Shown here: one piece after another, positions 50,137-61,700 of the stretch
Numbering within the stretch: position 1 is the first letter of the stretch
Layout of the letters: each line of letters starts with the position of its first letter
NCBI RefSeq assembly: GCF_000234665.1
Contig: NC_018325.1
Location: 664,050-728,049 of the forward strand
DNA from: Leishmania mexicana MHOM/GT/2001/U1103
Lineage: Eukaryota; Euglenozoa; Kinetoplastea; Trypanosomatida; Trypanosomatidae
Reading direction: 5' to 3'
DNA length: 64,000 nt
Notes under the pieces: model-generated
What the model saw: only the letters and a program-made list of their open reading frames with translations
Databases searched by the model: none
What the model was told of the DNA's origin: nothing
Translations under genes and position numbers: made by a program

Positions 50137-51577
50137 GCGTAGCAGATGGTACGAGTACGGGTCTGCTCAACAGAGACGAGTTTAGTGCAGGTTGTCTACC
50201 GAGAACTCCCGCTGCGTATGGTGCAATCCGGGAGTGTCGATGAAGGCATACTTTGATACCGGCGGTTCTGATCATGCATATGCACACGCGCAGACACACG
50301 GACACGGAGACATACTTGCGGACGCCAGCTCATCCGTCGACAAGTCCTTCTGCCTTTCTGATGCTCTTTTTTTCGTGCGTATCTGGTTGCTTCTCGAACA
50401 AGAAAAAAGGGAAAAAGTGCGGGTGTATCTTTATTATCGCCCCCCCTCCCCTCCAGCTATGTTGCCACTGGTGATGGTGAGGGGTGTGCTGCCGTGTGTC
50501 GGCATGTCCAGCCGTGCTTCTGTTGTTGATGGCTTGTGGTTTTCGTCGCTGGTAAAGGTGGCGTGGCTGGCAGCTCATTCTTCCTAAAAGGCGGGTGGAT
50601 AAAAATGGAGAGGGGAAAATACAAGAATGAGATTAGGAGCCATCATAACGTGCCTGTTAGTCGGGATGGTGTTGCTGTGTCGCCTTCTCTGAGGTGCAGC
50701 CGAGGGTGCGCGCGTGTGTATGCGCGTGCAATCTTGTGTGAGCTCGTGTGCCATTGAATACACGCTGCAGACGGGGCGCCGTGGAGCCATTGTGTGTGCG
50801 TCCGCACGTGACGGGTGCGTCTCTCGGCCCTCGCTAGAGGAACAAAATATGATGCGCGCCGAATAAAGGCAGTGCTGTGGGCAGTTGCCGAAAATGTTAT
50901 TGATTTCCTTTGTCACGTGATCCATCAGCAACGTGTGTTTGAGGGCCGCCATCCCACACCCTTGCATAGATCCACCCCCTCGAGCGGTTTTGTGTGATTG
51001 TCATTCAGCGCGAACCATTCTTGACTTTTTGTGTGCGCGCTCGTCTCTACTTCTCGACTTGTTTTCGTCTCTATCTACGTCTTGACACCACAGAGAGAGA
51101 GAGACGAGGGGCGCACACATACGTGCTTATGCTTGTACACCCATTCTGTGGTGGCATGCGACTAGGAGACGTGTCGGTTCTCTGCCACACACACACACAC
51201 ACACACACACCTGCACTTCATAATCATGCGTCATCTGTCTCCCTTCCTTACTACTCTCCATTTTATAGTTTGGACCGGTCTTGCCAAGCGGCGTAGCACC
51301 CAGTCATTGCGCCCGCCCCTTCTTCTGCCTTCTCTTCACTTCTCCTGGCAGGCAGGAAATTTCAGGCTGTGCCAAGCGGGGTCTTTTTTCTTTCATCTGT
51401 TCTTATCTCTCCCTCCGCTGCTCGCAATCCTTTCTCGCCCCGCTGCTGCATGGACTCGGAGGCGTGCACGTGCCTACATCATTTTTCTCTTGTAGTCCTG
51501 TACCCTTTCCGTGCTCGGGCGCGTCACCGAACTTCTCACTCACAGGCTGTGACTTCCTCGTGTGTGTGTATGCGACT
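50137..51577. other. intergenic spacer
   Basis: Copy 2 3' UTR and the GAA1 5' region. A CA repeat (about 51,185-51,210) and two strong pyrimidine tracts (51,319-51,350, ending in an AG at 51,350-51,351, and about 51,386-51,440) are the likely splice signals for GAA1. No gene seen. Confidence 0.55.
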
Positions 51578-52972
51578 ATGCTGCGCAGGGTCATCTTCAA
51601 CGGTGCTCGGCATCACGGCGGGAAGTTGGCGCCTTTATTTCTTGTCCTAGGCATTGGGTTGCTGTGCCTTCTGCCAGTGCTGCGCACGCGGAAAATATAC
51701 ATCGATGAAAACGCGGTCGGCCAAATGTTCCCGTCGGCCAACGCCGGCTCCGTGACCGCGTACCTCGACCCTACGGTGCGCTGGCCACAACGACTGGTGC
51801 GGGGACGGCGTTCTCCCGGGTCCGAGATTGTGGCTGTGTATGTGAACACAGATTATCCAGCCTCCGTCTCGCTCGCCAACGCCGTGATCGAGGTGATCCG
51901 CCGCAGGAAGAGTCTTGCCTGTGACGTGCAGTTCTACTTTGTGAATAGTAGCGAGGAGTGGCCGGTGCCGCAGGCGTACACCCGCGCCGCACTTGTGCTG
52001 AATCTTTCCACTCTGTACAACCGCCACATATGCGTAGACACTCTCGGGGAAAACGGCATCCAGCCCAACCAGGACTACACGAACACCGCTGTTCAGTTTG
52101 CCGCTTCGAATAAGTTTCTGCCCAGTTACCTCTGCCAACGACAGCGTCGCTCCACAGACGATGCTGACGCCGGCTTTTGGCACTACTGGGCTTACCTTGA
52201 GGCGTCTGTGCAGCTCCCAACTCGTCCGCAGCCGTGGCACATGATCCCAACTCACAGCATCAACACCATTGCTATATCCTCCGACACACTGTACAGTGCG
52301 AGTTCGATGTTTCCGCATTCACAGTTGCCGGATGCGTTCGCCCAGCTGGTGCTAAAGATCATCGTGTCCCTTAATGGCTTGGAGGAAAAATACCACCACT
52401 CCACCTTTGTGTGGCTGCCCGTGAGCCTGTGGCGTTACGTCGAGTACGATCACGCACAGTTCTGCATCATACTCTTCGTCGCCTCCATATTCTCCACGAC
52501 GTACTCCGAGTATCAGCTGCGTGGCATCAGCATTACCCCGCTGTTCGTGATGCTGCTGCTCACACCTGTTGCGGCTGCGGCTGCGTTTCAGGTCGCTGGC
52601 TGGGGGGCAGCAGCGGCGACGTCGGCCGCGTTTTCGCTGCTCTTCCGGCTTCTCATGGGCCATGTCAATAGCGGCATGCTGCTCAGCTTCAACGCGATAG
52701 CGCTGTGCCTTCTGATCATCCTGCAGCCGGCGTGCGGCTTAGTGGCTGGGGCGGCCGCTGCGATCCAGGTTTCCTTCATCCACAATGCCCTTCAGAACCG
52801 CCCCGCCATGGCTGTCGGCGCCGTCGTATCGTCGGCGCTCGCCTACTACTTCATTTACCACCTCCGGTTGCCACTCTTTGGTGTGAACGGCATCAGCGAG
52901 TTGTTCGTGAGCTTTGTAATTTACCCCAACGCGGTGTGGATTGGCAGCCGGTTCCTGTGCATGCTATATTGA
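51578..52972 (+). CDS. GAA1: GPI transamidase subunit GAA1
   Basis: Predicted 464 aa from the ATG at 51,578 (MLRRVIFNGARHHGG). The N-terminal signal anchor (APLFLVLGIGLLCLLPVLRTR, about 17-37) is followed by YIDENAVGQMFPS, matching the Y-x-x-E-N-A-x-G start of the GAA1 luminal domain. The luminal domain (about 75-250) holds IVAVYVNTDYP and VQFYFVNSSEEWP and resembles M28-type peptidase folds. The C-terminal half has at least five membrane segments from about 300 to the end. GAA1 brings the protein and the GPI lipid together in the ER transamidase complex. It is shorter than the yeast and human proteins, whose ends are longer. Neighbours fit the remembered T. brucei order. Confidence 0.85.
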   Translation: MLRRVIFNGARHHGGKLAPLFLVLGIGLLCLLPVLRTRKIYIDENAVGQMFPSANAGSVTAYLDPTVRWPQRLVRGRRSPGSEIVAVYVNTDYPASVSLANAVIEVIRRRKSLACDVQFYFVNSSEEWPVPQAYTRAALVLNLSTLYNRHICVDTLGENGIQPNQDYTNTAVQFAASNKFLPSYLCQRQRRSTDDADAGFWHYWAYLEASVQLPTRPQPWHMIPTHSINTIAISSDTLYSASSMFPHSQLPDAFAQLVLKIIVSLNGLEEKYHHSTFVWLPVSLWRYVEYDHAQFCIILFVASIFSTTYSEYQLRGISITPLFVMLLLTPVAAAAAFQVAGWGAAAATSAAFSLLFRLLMGHVNSGMLLSFNAIALCLLIILQPACGLVAGAAAAIQVSFIHNALQNRPAMAVGAVVSSALAYYFIYHLRLPLFGVNGISELFVSFVIYPNAVWIGSRFLCMLY

Positions 52973-53537
52973 GAGCCACTACTCCTGCACTCCGCCCGCG
53001 TACGCGGTACCACTGCCATCAACCATCATCACCGAGCACAAAACACCGAGAAACGAGAGAACGTAGCACCAGCAATGAATCTGTAGTGCTAAGGCACACG
53101 GGCGCTTGTGGGTCAGCGATAGGTGTCACAAGGACGAGGATGAACGCAAGATCCACCTTTCCTTTCCTTACCCGTCGTTTCAGCTGTCAAACGTCCCCCG
53201 TGCGTACAGGAGCGTGTGCTTCTCTCATGAAGCTGGTCTGCCTGCCCCATGTTCACTTGCGAGGAGTATTCTGGACGTGCTCCTCGTGTTTCTTCCTTTC
53301 CTGTCGAGCGCAGCCTGTTTTGTTTCCACGGACGGACGGTTGCATTGATGTATGCCTGCCTTTTCTGTGGGCATGGATCCTCTCTCTTCCATTTCCCTCG
53401 TACCTTTCCGTCCGCCACCCTCTCCCTCCTTACGTACACACACACGCACGCACACCTTTCCTCTTTCCATCCACTCGTTTATCCAACAACCTTGCACTTT
53501 TCTGGGCACATAAATCGCAGGTTTACTACGAAGCAAG
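52973..53537. other. intergenic spacer with eL43 splice tract
   Basis: GAA1 3' UTR, then a T/C-rich tract (about 53,455-53,500) ending in an AG at 53,519-53,520, 17 bases before the eL43 ATG. No gene seen. Confidence 0.55.
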
Positions 53538-53816
53538 ATGGCGAAGCGCACAGTGAAGATGGGCGTGATGGGCCGCTACGGCACCCGTTACGGCGCAAAC
53601 CCGCGTAAGCGCGCGAAGAAGCTTGAAGTGTCCCAGCATGCCAAGCACTTCTGCTCCTTTTGCGGTAAGTTTGCGTTCCGCCGCAAGGCTGTCGGCATCT
53701 GGCGTTGCGACGGGTGCAGCAAGACCGTCGCCGGTGGTGCGTACACCCTGAGCACGCCGAACAACAGCACCGTCCGCTCCACGGTCCGCCGTCTGCGCGA
53801 GCTGGCCAAGATTTAA
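53538..53816 (+). CDS. RPL37A: 60S ribosomal protein L37a (eL43)
   Basis: Predicted 92 aa, standard length. It opens [19 protein letters not shown], then [47 protein letters not shown], with the four zinc cysteines in the CxxC...CxxC ribbon of eL43. A structural protein of the large cytosolic subunit. Strong G/C-ending codons. Confidence 0.97.
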
Positions 53817-54607
53817 CGTCGTAGACCGATGTTAATGTCTTCCCTTTTTTTTATGGTGCTGTTCCTTTTCTTTCATTTCTACCCTTCCGAAACAACAACG
53901 AACAAACGCAAGACGTAGGAGAGGTATGGGCAGCAACTGCGCGAATCCGTGTATTGCCCTTCTCCCCCCTCTTCCACAACCGCACAGCGTGTGCGCTACC
54001 CATGAACGCTTCATGTGAGGAAGAACGCGCCGACAGACGGACAAGGATGGAGAGCCGCGCTGAACACGCAAAGCGCCCGCACACATGAACGCCAACCGAG
54101 ACACAGATGTCCAACTACTGGGCTCCTTTTCGCCGCCAAGATGGCGCTGTGCATGCGCATGTGTGGGGTGGCGGTGGCCCAAAGCATAAATGTGCCGCTG
54201 TGTATCTGTGCATGACACAGGCATGCAACCATCTTGCCGCTCCGGCTCCTTTCCTCGTCCGTGTGTCGGTCGTTTTATCTGTCTCTCGTACGCTGCTATC
54301 ATCTTTCTCTCCTCTCCCCCCTCTTCAACTCTCGCCGTCTCTGTGTCCCCGCTGGTGCAAACTGCCGGTGTGCAAAGCCCCCCCCTCTGCAGGAGGTATT
54401 TGTGTTCTTTTTTGTCGAGTCTTCCCAGCCTGACGTTTCTCTCTCGTCTTCTCGGTTTTGCATTCTGCGTCCTCTCACTCTTGCTCTCCGTGAGTCCTGC
54501 GTGCGCTGCGCTTAGTTACGCGTGTGTGTCTTACACACCTACACCCCGCCCTGGCATCTTCTCTCTCCGTCTCTCCCCTTCGTCGCACGCGTGCAAGTTA
54601 TCCAATT
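53817..54607. other. intergenic spacer
   Basis: eL43 3' UTR and the alpha-5 5' region, T/C-rich from about 54,290 to 54,600 (for example CTCTCCGTCTCTCCCCTTC near 54,562). No gene seen. Confidence 0.5.
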
Positions 54608-55342
54608 ATGTTCACCTCCAAGTCTGAGTACGACCGCGGCGTGAACACCTTCAGCCCGGAGGGTCGCATTTTCCAGATCGAGTATGCTGTGGAGGCGATC
54701 AAACTGGGTAGTACCAGCCTCGGAATCCGCACGCCCGAGGGCGTCGTTCTTGCCGCGGAGAAACGCGTGCCATCGACCTTGGTCATCCCGTCCAGCATGA
54801 GTAAGATTATGGAGGTCGACAGCCACATTGCGGCTGTCATGAGCGGCATGGTTGCAGATGCGCGCATCCTTGTCGAGCACGCCCGCGTGGAGTCGCAGAA
54901 CCACCGCTTCACCTACAACGAGCCCATGTCTGTGGAGTCCTGCACGCTAGCGACGTGCGACCTGTCGATCCGGTTTGGTGAGAGCGGTGGCAAGCGCAAG
55001 CTCATGTCACGCCCGTTCGGCGTGTCGCTGCTCATCGCCGGCGTAGATGAAAAGGGCCCGCAGCTGTGGCAGACAGACCCCAGCGGCACGCACACGCGCT
55101 ATGACGCCCAAGCCATTGGTGGCGGTGCCGAGGCGGCGCAGAGTATCTTCACAGAGCGCTACCACCGAAACATGACGCTGGAGGAGGGCGAGACGCTCGC
55201 GGTGGACATTCTGAAGCAGGTGATGGAGGACCAGCTGTCGCCGGAGAACATAGAGGTGGCCGTAGTGCGGGCCGACGACAGCAAGCTGCACATGTACACG
55301 CCCACAGAGATCAAGGCAATCATGAGTCGCATGCCGGAGTAA
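54608..55342 (+). CDS. PSMA5: 20S proteasome subunit alpha-5
   Basis: Predicted 244 aa from the ATG at 54,608 (MFTSKSEYDRGVNTFSPEGR). The gate signature YDRGVNTFSPEGRIFQIEYA is that of alpha-5. It is followed by STSLGIRTPEGVVLAAEKR, DARILVEHARVESQNHRF, RPFGVSLLIAGVDEKGPQLWQTDPSGT and GGGAEAAQSIF. A non-catalytic outer-ring subunit of the 20S core. The frame upstream of the ATG is a pyrimidine-rich UTR. Alpha-2 lies at 31,982 on the opposite cluster. Confidence 0.97.
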   Translation: MFTSKSEYDRGVNTFSPEGRIFQIEYAVEAIKLGSTSLGIRTPEGVVLAAEKRVPSTLVIPSSMSKIMEVDSHIAAVMSGMVADARILVEHARVESQNHRFTYNEPMSVESCTLATCDLSIRFGESGGKRKLMSRPFGVSLLIAGVDEKGPQLWQTDPSGTHTRYDAQAIGGGAEAAQSIFTERYHRNMTLEEGETLAVDILKQVMEDQLSPENIEVAVVRADDSKLHMYTPTEIKAIMSRMPE

Positions 55343-56709
55343 GAAATGAAAGACGGCCAACAGAACATGCCGTTGTAGCAGTCAGCGATCGCCCCCCTCC
55401 CCTCTGTGAAGAGTAGGATACTCGAAACAGAAGAACAATGAGGGGAAGTACTGTGCTGATGCTTGTATTCGGACTTTCCAAAGCCGATGCGCGGTCAAGG
55501 AGGAGAAGCAGCGCTGAATCGTCAACGCCGTCTCCCACCTTCTCTACTCCCGCCCCCATCACTACCATTTCTTCCCGTTTTCATGCTTCACTTCGCTGGT
55601 CTTGTGCTCTTCCACTAGCCTCTTATCTCCCCTATTTCGCTGGAAGCGCACACATTGGAGCTACTGCGTATGTGGCGTCGTTCTGGTTTCACTCTCCGTT
55701 CCTCCCCTCTTCTATTTCATGCCCTTTGTCTGTTTATCTTCCTTTTTTCCGTTTGTGCTCTCGTGCATGTCGTGATGCTTTCCACCCACTCTCTGTGCGT
55801 GGATGTGTTATCTGTGTATGTGTCTCTGTCTGTCTATGTATGTCTGTGCGTGTGTCTCTCTCGCACCCAGCCATTGGATTGGTCATGGTATTCGTTGAAT
55901 GGAAGAATAGCGGAAACAAGCGAAAAACCGAAAAGGACACACCCGAGGAGCAAATCTGCTGTCAGGACCGGGTCAGCGCGCACCGTGAAACTCACGCACT
56001 ATTTACTTGCAGCTGACAACAGGGGAGAGGAGATGCGCAGTGATACGCCCATCTGCACTGAATATGCTGCACGTGCGTTGTTTCGTTTCTCTTCTCTTGG
56101 AAGAGGTGAGGGTTGGGGTGACTGAACGCACCCGGCACACGCTATGACTGCCAATGTAGGACTCACCTCATCACCAGAGTCATTGCGCCATCCTTCACGC
56201 AGCCTGCATTGTTGCCTTATGTGGGGACTTGTCCGACGTGATCTTAGTGCGTGGTGCGGTGAGTAGATGTCGTAGCGCTGCCTGGGGGCCCCATTCGTCC
56301 AGCACTGTGTTTTCTTCTCCCTATCCGTCTCGAGCATTTCCGCTCTTTTCGGTGCTACCGTGCTACCCCCCTGTCTATCTCTTCCTTTCACTGCGGCTTA
56401 CTGGCGTGCACCATCTCCCTTTCTCTAGTCGCTCTTTCTGTACCACCACCACACCCCCGCATTCCTCCCCTTCTCCTTTGCTCTACTCCAACGAAGAAAG
56501 AGGGAGCACCCCTCTGTCTCTCTCCCTTGCTGCTCTTGCTTTGCACATACACGTGCGTTACTCTTGAGTGTCTCTTTTTCCTGCTCTCTCAGTGTGCTGC
56601 CTCTCCACCGTTCCTGTCTCCCTCCCAGCCCTCCACACTTCCCTACGGCAGTGGCACCGACGCCTAACCCGTTACTTCAACTCAACAATCTAACGAAAAC
56701 AGCAACAGC
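55343..56709. other. intergenic spacer
   Basis: Alpha-5 3' UTR and the PEX14 5' region, with pyrimidine-rich stretches at about 56,440-56,640 leading to CTACGGCAG near 56,643-56,651, a possible acceptor. No gene seen. Confidence 0.5.
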
Positions 56710-58086
56710 ATGGTAACTGAAGTCCCGGCGCAGCCTCAGGCATCTCTGGAAGCTCCGCTGCCGGAACCAGAGCAACCGTCTTCGTCGGAAATGGACGCTG
56801 ATGCAACCGTTCAGTCCGCCATCCGCTTCTTGAAAGATCCACGCGTGCAGCGCTCGCCAGTCGAGTCGCAGATCCGTTTCCTAAAGGGTAAAGGCGTGTC
56901 AGATGGACAGATCACGTACGCCTTCGCTAAGGTAGGAAGGACAGTCACAGCGGAGAAGATTGCTTCTGTTCGTGCCCCGCCCACCAACGCAGCACCACCC
57001 GGTGCTACGGCGACGGCGCGCGCCACCCCTCTTTCTGTACAACTCAAGGCGGCGCGGCAACACGCGCCAGTGGCCATGACACCAGGCCCGCAGTACACAC
57101 AAACGCTGTTTCCTTACTTGCCCCCACCACCGCAGGTGGAGCGACAGACGAAGACGATGGACTGGCGTGACGTCGTGATTGGCGCCGGCGCCGCCATGCT
57201 TGCCGGGTTTTCTGCGTACAAACTCTTCAACCGCTACTCCCCTTACGAATTTCGTCGCAAGTCGGATAAGAAGCCGCGGTTGCATCACGGGTCCTCCTCG
57301 CGGCCCCGCCCCGCCAACAACGCGTCTTCGGGGAGCGAAACAGATGCGTCATCAACGCCGCAGCGTGGCTGTGTGCTTCCGCTGCCGCCACCGCCACCGA
57401 CGGCTGCCGCTGCTGAGCCAATCGTGTCGGCCGCCTCACCAGCCGCCCTCACCGAGGAGGTGAAGAAGCTGCAGACGGAGCTGGACGAGGCCAAGGAGGC
57501 GCTGGCCAATGAGCGGAAGAAATGCGCCGACCTCGCCGTGAGCGCGGCGAAGATCCGCGCGGACAAGCAGCAGCTGAGTAGGGCCAACGATCGGCTCACT
57601 CAGCAGATTGACAGTCTCAAGAAGGATATAGAACGACTGGAGGGGGAGAAGAGCGCTGCCACCGGCGAGGCGACGCAGACAGCGGCGGCCCCCGCGCCTC
57701 CCTCAACGTACTTCCCATCGGTGACGACGGAGGGCGAGCAGGCGCGAAATTCACCAGCGGTGACACCGGTGACGCGCGCATCCGCGCCGACTTCTGACGT
57801 GGTGCCTGTTCTGCCCGTCATCCCATCACCTGAGGCGACAGCGATCGCTGCTGCCGCTCCTGCCATGCAGGACCCTATCACGGGGGCTGCCCAGGTTGCA
57901 CCCGCGTCCGTCGCTGCTGCCGCGCCGGCTCCTGAGTCATCCCCGGCGGTCGTTGCGGCGTCCACCCCCCATGCGGATCCCACGGCTCCTCTCGCTACTT
58001 TCACGGAGGTGGCCGCGTCCCTCCTTCCCACCCGCAGCGCAGAACCGCCGAAGGCAGGTGATGGCACTCCGATGTCGATTGGCTAA
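56710..58086 (+). CDS. PEX14: peroxin 14, glycosomal import docking protein
   Basis: Predicted 458 aa. Residues about 33-78 are the conserved N-terminal domain that binds the WxxxF motifs of PEX5, with AIRFLKDPRV (37-46) in the family's A-x2-F-L-x4-V pattern and IRFLKGKGVSDGQITYAF. A Pro-rich linker is followed by a hydrophobic segment (DVVIGAGAAMLAGFSAYKLF, about 154-173) and a coiled coil at about 248-320 (EEVKKLQTELDEAKEALANE and on). The tail is long and Ala/Pro/Ser-rich. It docks cargo-loaded PEX5 at the glycosome membrane and is essential in trypanosomatids. Confidence 0.96.
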   Translation: MVTEVPAQPQASLEAPLPEPEQPSSSEMDADATVQSAIRFLKDPRVQRSPVESQIRFLKGKGVSDGQITYAFAKVGRTVTAEKIASVRAPPTNAAPPGATATARATPLSVQLKAARQHAPVAMTPGPQYTQTLFPYLPPPPQVERQTKTMDWRDVVIGAGAAMLAGFSAYKLFNRYSPYEFRRKSDKKPRLHHGSSSRPRPANNASSGSETDASSTPQRGCVLPLPPPPPTAAAAEPIVSAASPAALTEEVKKLQTELDEAKEALANERKKCADLAVSAAKIRADKQQLSRANDRLTQQIDSLKKDIERLEGEKSAATGEATQTAAAPAPPSTYFPSVTTEGEQARNSPAVTPVTRASAPTSDVVPVLPVIPSPEATAIAAAAPAMQDPITGAAQVAPASVAAAAPAPESSPAVVAASTPHADPTAPLATFTEVAASLLPTRSAEPPKAGDGTPMSIG

Positions 58087-58798
58087 GCCGGTTGTAGGTC
58101 CGGCGTATCGACCATGGCAACGCATTCTCTCCCAGCTTTTCGCCGGTTCCCCCGCAAGAGGTGCGTATGTGTGTGTGCTTGTGTGCACACCATTTTCTCT
58201 TGGCGGCAAAGGGGCTTGCTGCCAGGGCAGGATGGATGCGGGGGAGTGAGAGACACGCGGGTAAGGTGGAAAGGTCGACCACCACTGCCACCAAAAGACA
58301 CTCAACCACACACGTGCCCTTTTATTCTCAGAACAAAGGTCTCTGTCCCTCTCTGTAACTCGGCGACTCTAGCAGTATGATCAAGGGCATTCTGACGAAC
58401 ACAGCGACTACATCCACGCGGCGGGCACATAGCGTGGCCCACGGCTCTTTGTGGCAATCTATATGTCGGCGAACATTTCCCCAATTACGTGAACGTTTAA
58501 GTGACCATCACCGAAGTCTCGCTTCCACCAATCGATTGTACGCGCCGCCCAGGTTCGATTAAGAAAGTGCAACGAACGACCGTGCGACGATGTGCCTGCC
58601 AGAGCGTCAGAGAACACTCTGCAACTCACCCAACTTGTTTCAGTGATCCTCAGAGACCTCGCTTTGTCTCCATGTGCATCCTTCTAACCTCCACTGCCCT
58701 TGTTTGGTGAACTCTGAGAGGTGAGCCCCCACCTCCACACATACAAAATCGTGCCAACGTCGAGGCTGGTCTTCACACGGTCACTCATATCCTCTCTC
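58087..58798. other. intergenic spacer
   Basis: PEX14 3' UTR, with a TGTGTGTG run near 58,166-58,185, and the 5' region of the next gene. The frame of the next gene is open upstream to about 58,721, but an earlier start is not supported. No gene seen. Confidence 0.5.
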
Positions 58799-61700
58799 AT
58801 GGACTCACGCAGCAAAGCGGACTTTGTGCTATCCTCCGGAGAGGGATCGCTTGCCGTCACCATCAAGCGTTTTGCTATGGCAGACTCCTCTTCCTCCGGC
58901 GATGGCGCGGAAGCACCTCATCCAACCAGCCGCCCTCGATTCGGCAGCGGCGGGAACATCGACCTCTCCGGCCTTCCAGATGATAGTGGCGACTCGCACA
59001 ATCCGTCTTCTTACATTAGGCCGCCATCAAACCTTGCTCCCGCGAATGCTGAAGACACGCCACGGATCGCAAGCAGCACACCTCTTGTGGGGGATGTGCT
59101 ACACGGGACCGCTGCCGATGTGGTGGATAAGCAGCGAGGACTGGAACTACGGCGCTTCTCCGTAGTGGAGAGCAGTGCGAGCGATCAGGGTTCGATGTTT
59201 CATGAGTCCTTTCGCTCGCTGTCCTCCGCTGATTTGGCACCTTTCCGACACTACGGCGGTGGCCCAGCGGCGGCCACCGGCGCCAGACATCGACTTCTCA
59301 AGGAACCACTTCTTCACGCGCCTGCAGCATCCCTAGCCGAGGAAACGCCTCCTCGAGGCCGCTCTGCCGCTGGCGAAGGCGCTGCGGCGCCTTCTCCAAA
59401 AGAGTTGGACGACGCGAAGGTGGCAGGAGACTCTTCGTGGAGGCGGTCTCCTCAGTCTCGCAGTCATGTTGCACTGGTCACGCAGCCGTCTGCCGACACT
59501 CCTGCTTCTTCTGCTGTCGTGGCTACCGTGCCCGAGCCGAAACCCGCCTCTGTGGCGGCACAGTCATTGCCGCTCCCTGAGGCACGCAAACGCTCCGGCC
59601 ACGGGCACGGTGCTACCGCATCATGTGGAGCTTCTACTCAACCGCCAAAGATGTCGAGACCAGCACCGGGAGCGGCGGAGGCTCAACAGCCGCAGTCGCA
59701 GCGGCAGTCGGAGGGTGCTGAGCCGTTGAGCCCATCGTCGGGCAGGGCCCACACGACGGTGCCTCAGTGGATGCACCATATCCAAAAGAATGACGGCGGG
59801 TACGTCACTTCCGTCCGCGTGACCAACCCTACGGCTCTCTACGACAGAGGCATCAACGGGCTTCGAAAAGCGTCGGCCAAGCGGGAGGCTATACGTGCGA
59901 AGTTGGAGGAGGCCGCCCTGGCCGAGGCGACCTTTCACCCCACCCTCTCCCCTCGCGTCAGCGCGCTCAGGCGCAGCGGCGACAGCGCCGGCGCGGACCG
60001 AGATTCCTCTGCGCAGCTGCGATACCGCCTCCATCTTCTAGAGCTGCCAGATGAGCCGGCGGTTGCGGCGCACCGCCACACCCCTCGACTTTCACACACG
60101 TCGGAGATGATCGTCCAGGCGTGCCGCGGGCGCGGCGGTGCCGAGCTGCCCCCAGAAGAACGACTGTACAGAGACTACTTCTACCGACAGCGGGCTATAG
60201 ATGAGGCGCGGCTGGTGACGGGGTCACCGGCGGTGGTGCGCAGCAAGCGCCACATCGATGCCCACATCGCGGAACTCTACTCGTTCGAGAAGCAGCGGCA
60301 GGTCGCCATTACGGCGGCTCGCGACGCACTCCTGTCAGCTTCTGCGGAGGCGCATTGTCGCGTCTACGTGGACCCTCGAGCGCTGGTGGAGCGCCTGACA
60401 AAGCCGCGCTCTCCGTCGCGGCAGCGCACCGCCGCTGCTCATCTGGAGAAGGACCAGTGCCCCTTCCACCCAAAGACAAGCGCAAGCTCTGCGGAGCTGG
60501 CTCATGTAGCCCGCCTGCATGGTCTTCACCGCTGGGTGCGCTACTTCTGCGGCGCCGACATTCTTTCGGTGCCCGTGCTGTCTACGTTTCAGGGCCAAGC
60601 CGCCCAAGAGGCGGCGATACTGTCCACCGTGCTACGACGACACAGCCCCAGCAAAACGGAGTGGAGCGTCGATGAGCTCGCTGACGCTTTTGCCGATGAC
60701 ACGGGGGACAATTCCTTTATCGCGGAGCTATGGCGTCGTCGTCCCCCCATCGGTGAGGCGTCCGCGGCACTGAGCGAGCTGACATACCGTCCTTGCCTCA
60801 ACCCCAAGAGTGCCATGATCGTGGACAAGATGAATGCGGAGCACCGGTGCGGACCGACACACGACCGCCTGTTCCTCAACGCGAGGGCGAAGCAGCTGTC
60901 CCAGAGGCAGCAGGAACTGGAAAAGGAGCAGGCCTCCCTCGAGGACAAGCAGCGCGAACAGCAGCGACGGCAGCGCCTGCAAGCCACCTGGCGCGCACAG
61001 GAGGCTCAACGGCTTGAGGCGTATCGGGCGGAAAAAGCGGAGGAGCGCCGCAAAAGCGCAGCCGCGGAAGCATCCCCAGCAGAGGAGCGGCTACATCCTT
61101 GTACCACTTCCTGCTCTCGCCAAGTTTTTCTGCCCTCGTCGTCTCCCCAGCTTCGCCGCGGTGGTCGTGTCAGCGTGCCGCTGTCTGCGTCGCCGAGACA
61201 GTCCAGTGTTGCCACAACGGATGCTGTTATTCTCACACCGCGCTCTTCCACGCCGTCGATGCCAGCAGCTTCATCCGCTCCGCCGGCAGAAGTCGCGCGC
61301 GTCAGGGGAAGCAACACCGGCAGCACTACGACAGCCAGAAATAAAGGCAGCGGTGGCAACGGCAGGAGCTCTGGCTGCCCCTCTCCTGCTTTCTATCCGA
61401 CGATGAGTTCAGCGCAGGCTGCTCCAGTGGCACAGTGCTTGCCGAGCAGTATTCCCCGAAGCGTCGAGGACTGGCCGGTGGCCGACAAGCATGAACTAGA
61501 CAGAGCAACCGAGGTCCTTCGCGATGTTCTCGTGGACCCAGCACGCTCTTGCAGGGCATCCCAGCAGGGATCCGCTGCCTCATCACAGCCCTCCCTTCCA
61601 GCTTCTACATGCTTCACCCCCTGCGACGTGAATAGCCCAAACGATAGTCAGGGTAAGTTGCACGCACGCTCCCTCGATGTCTTGCTCGCGTGCGCTCAGC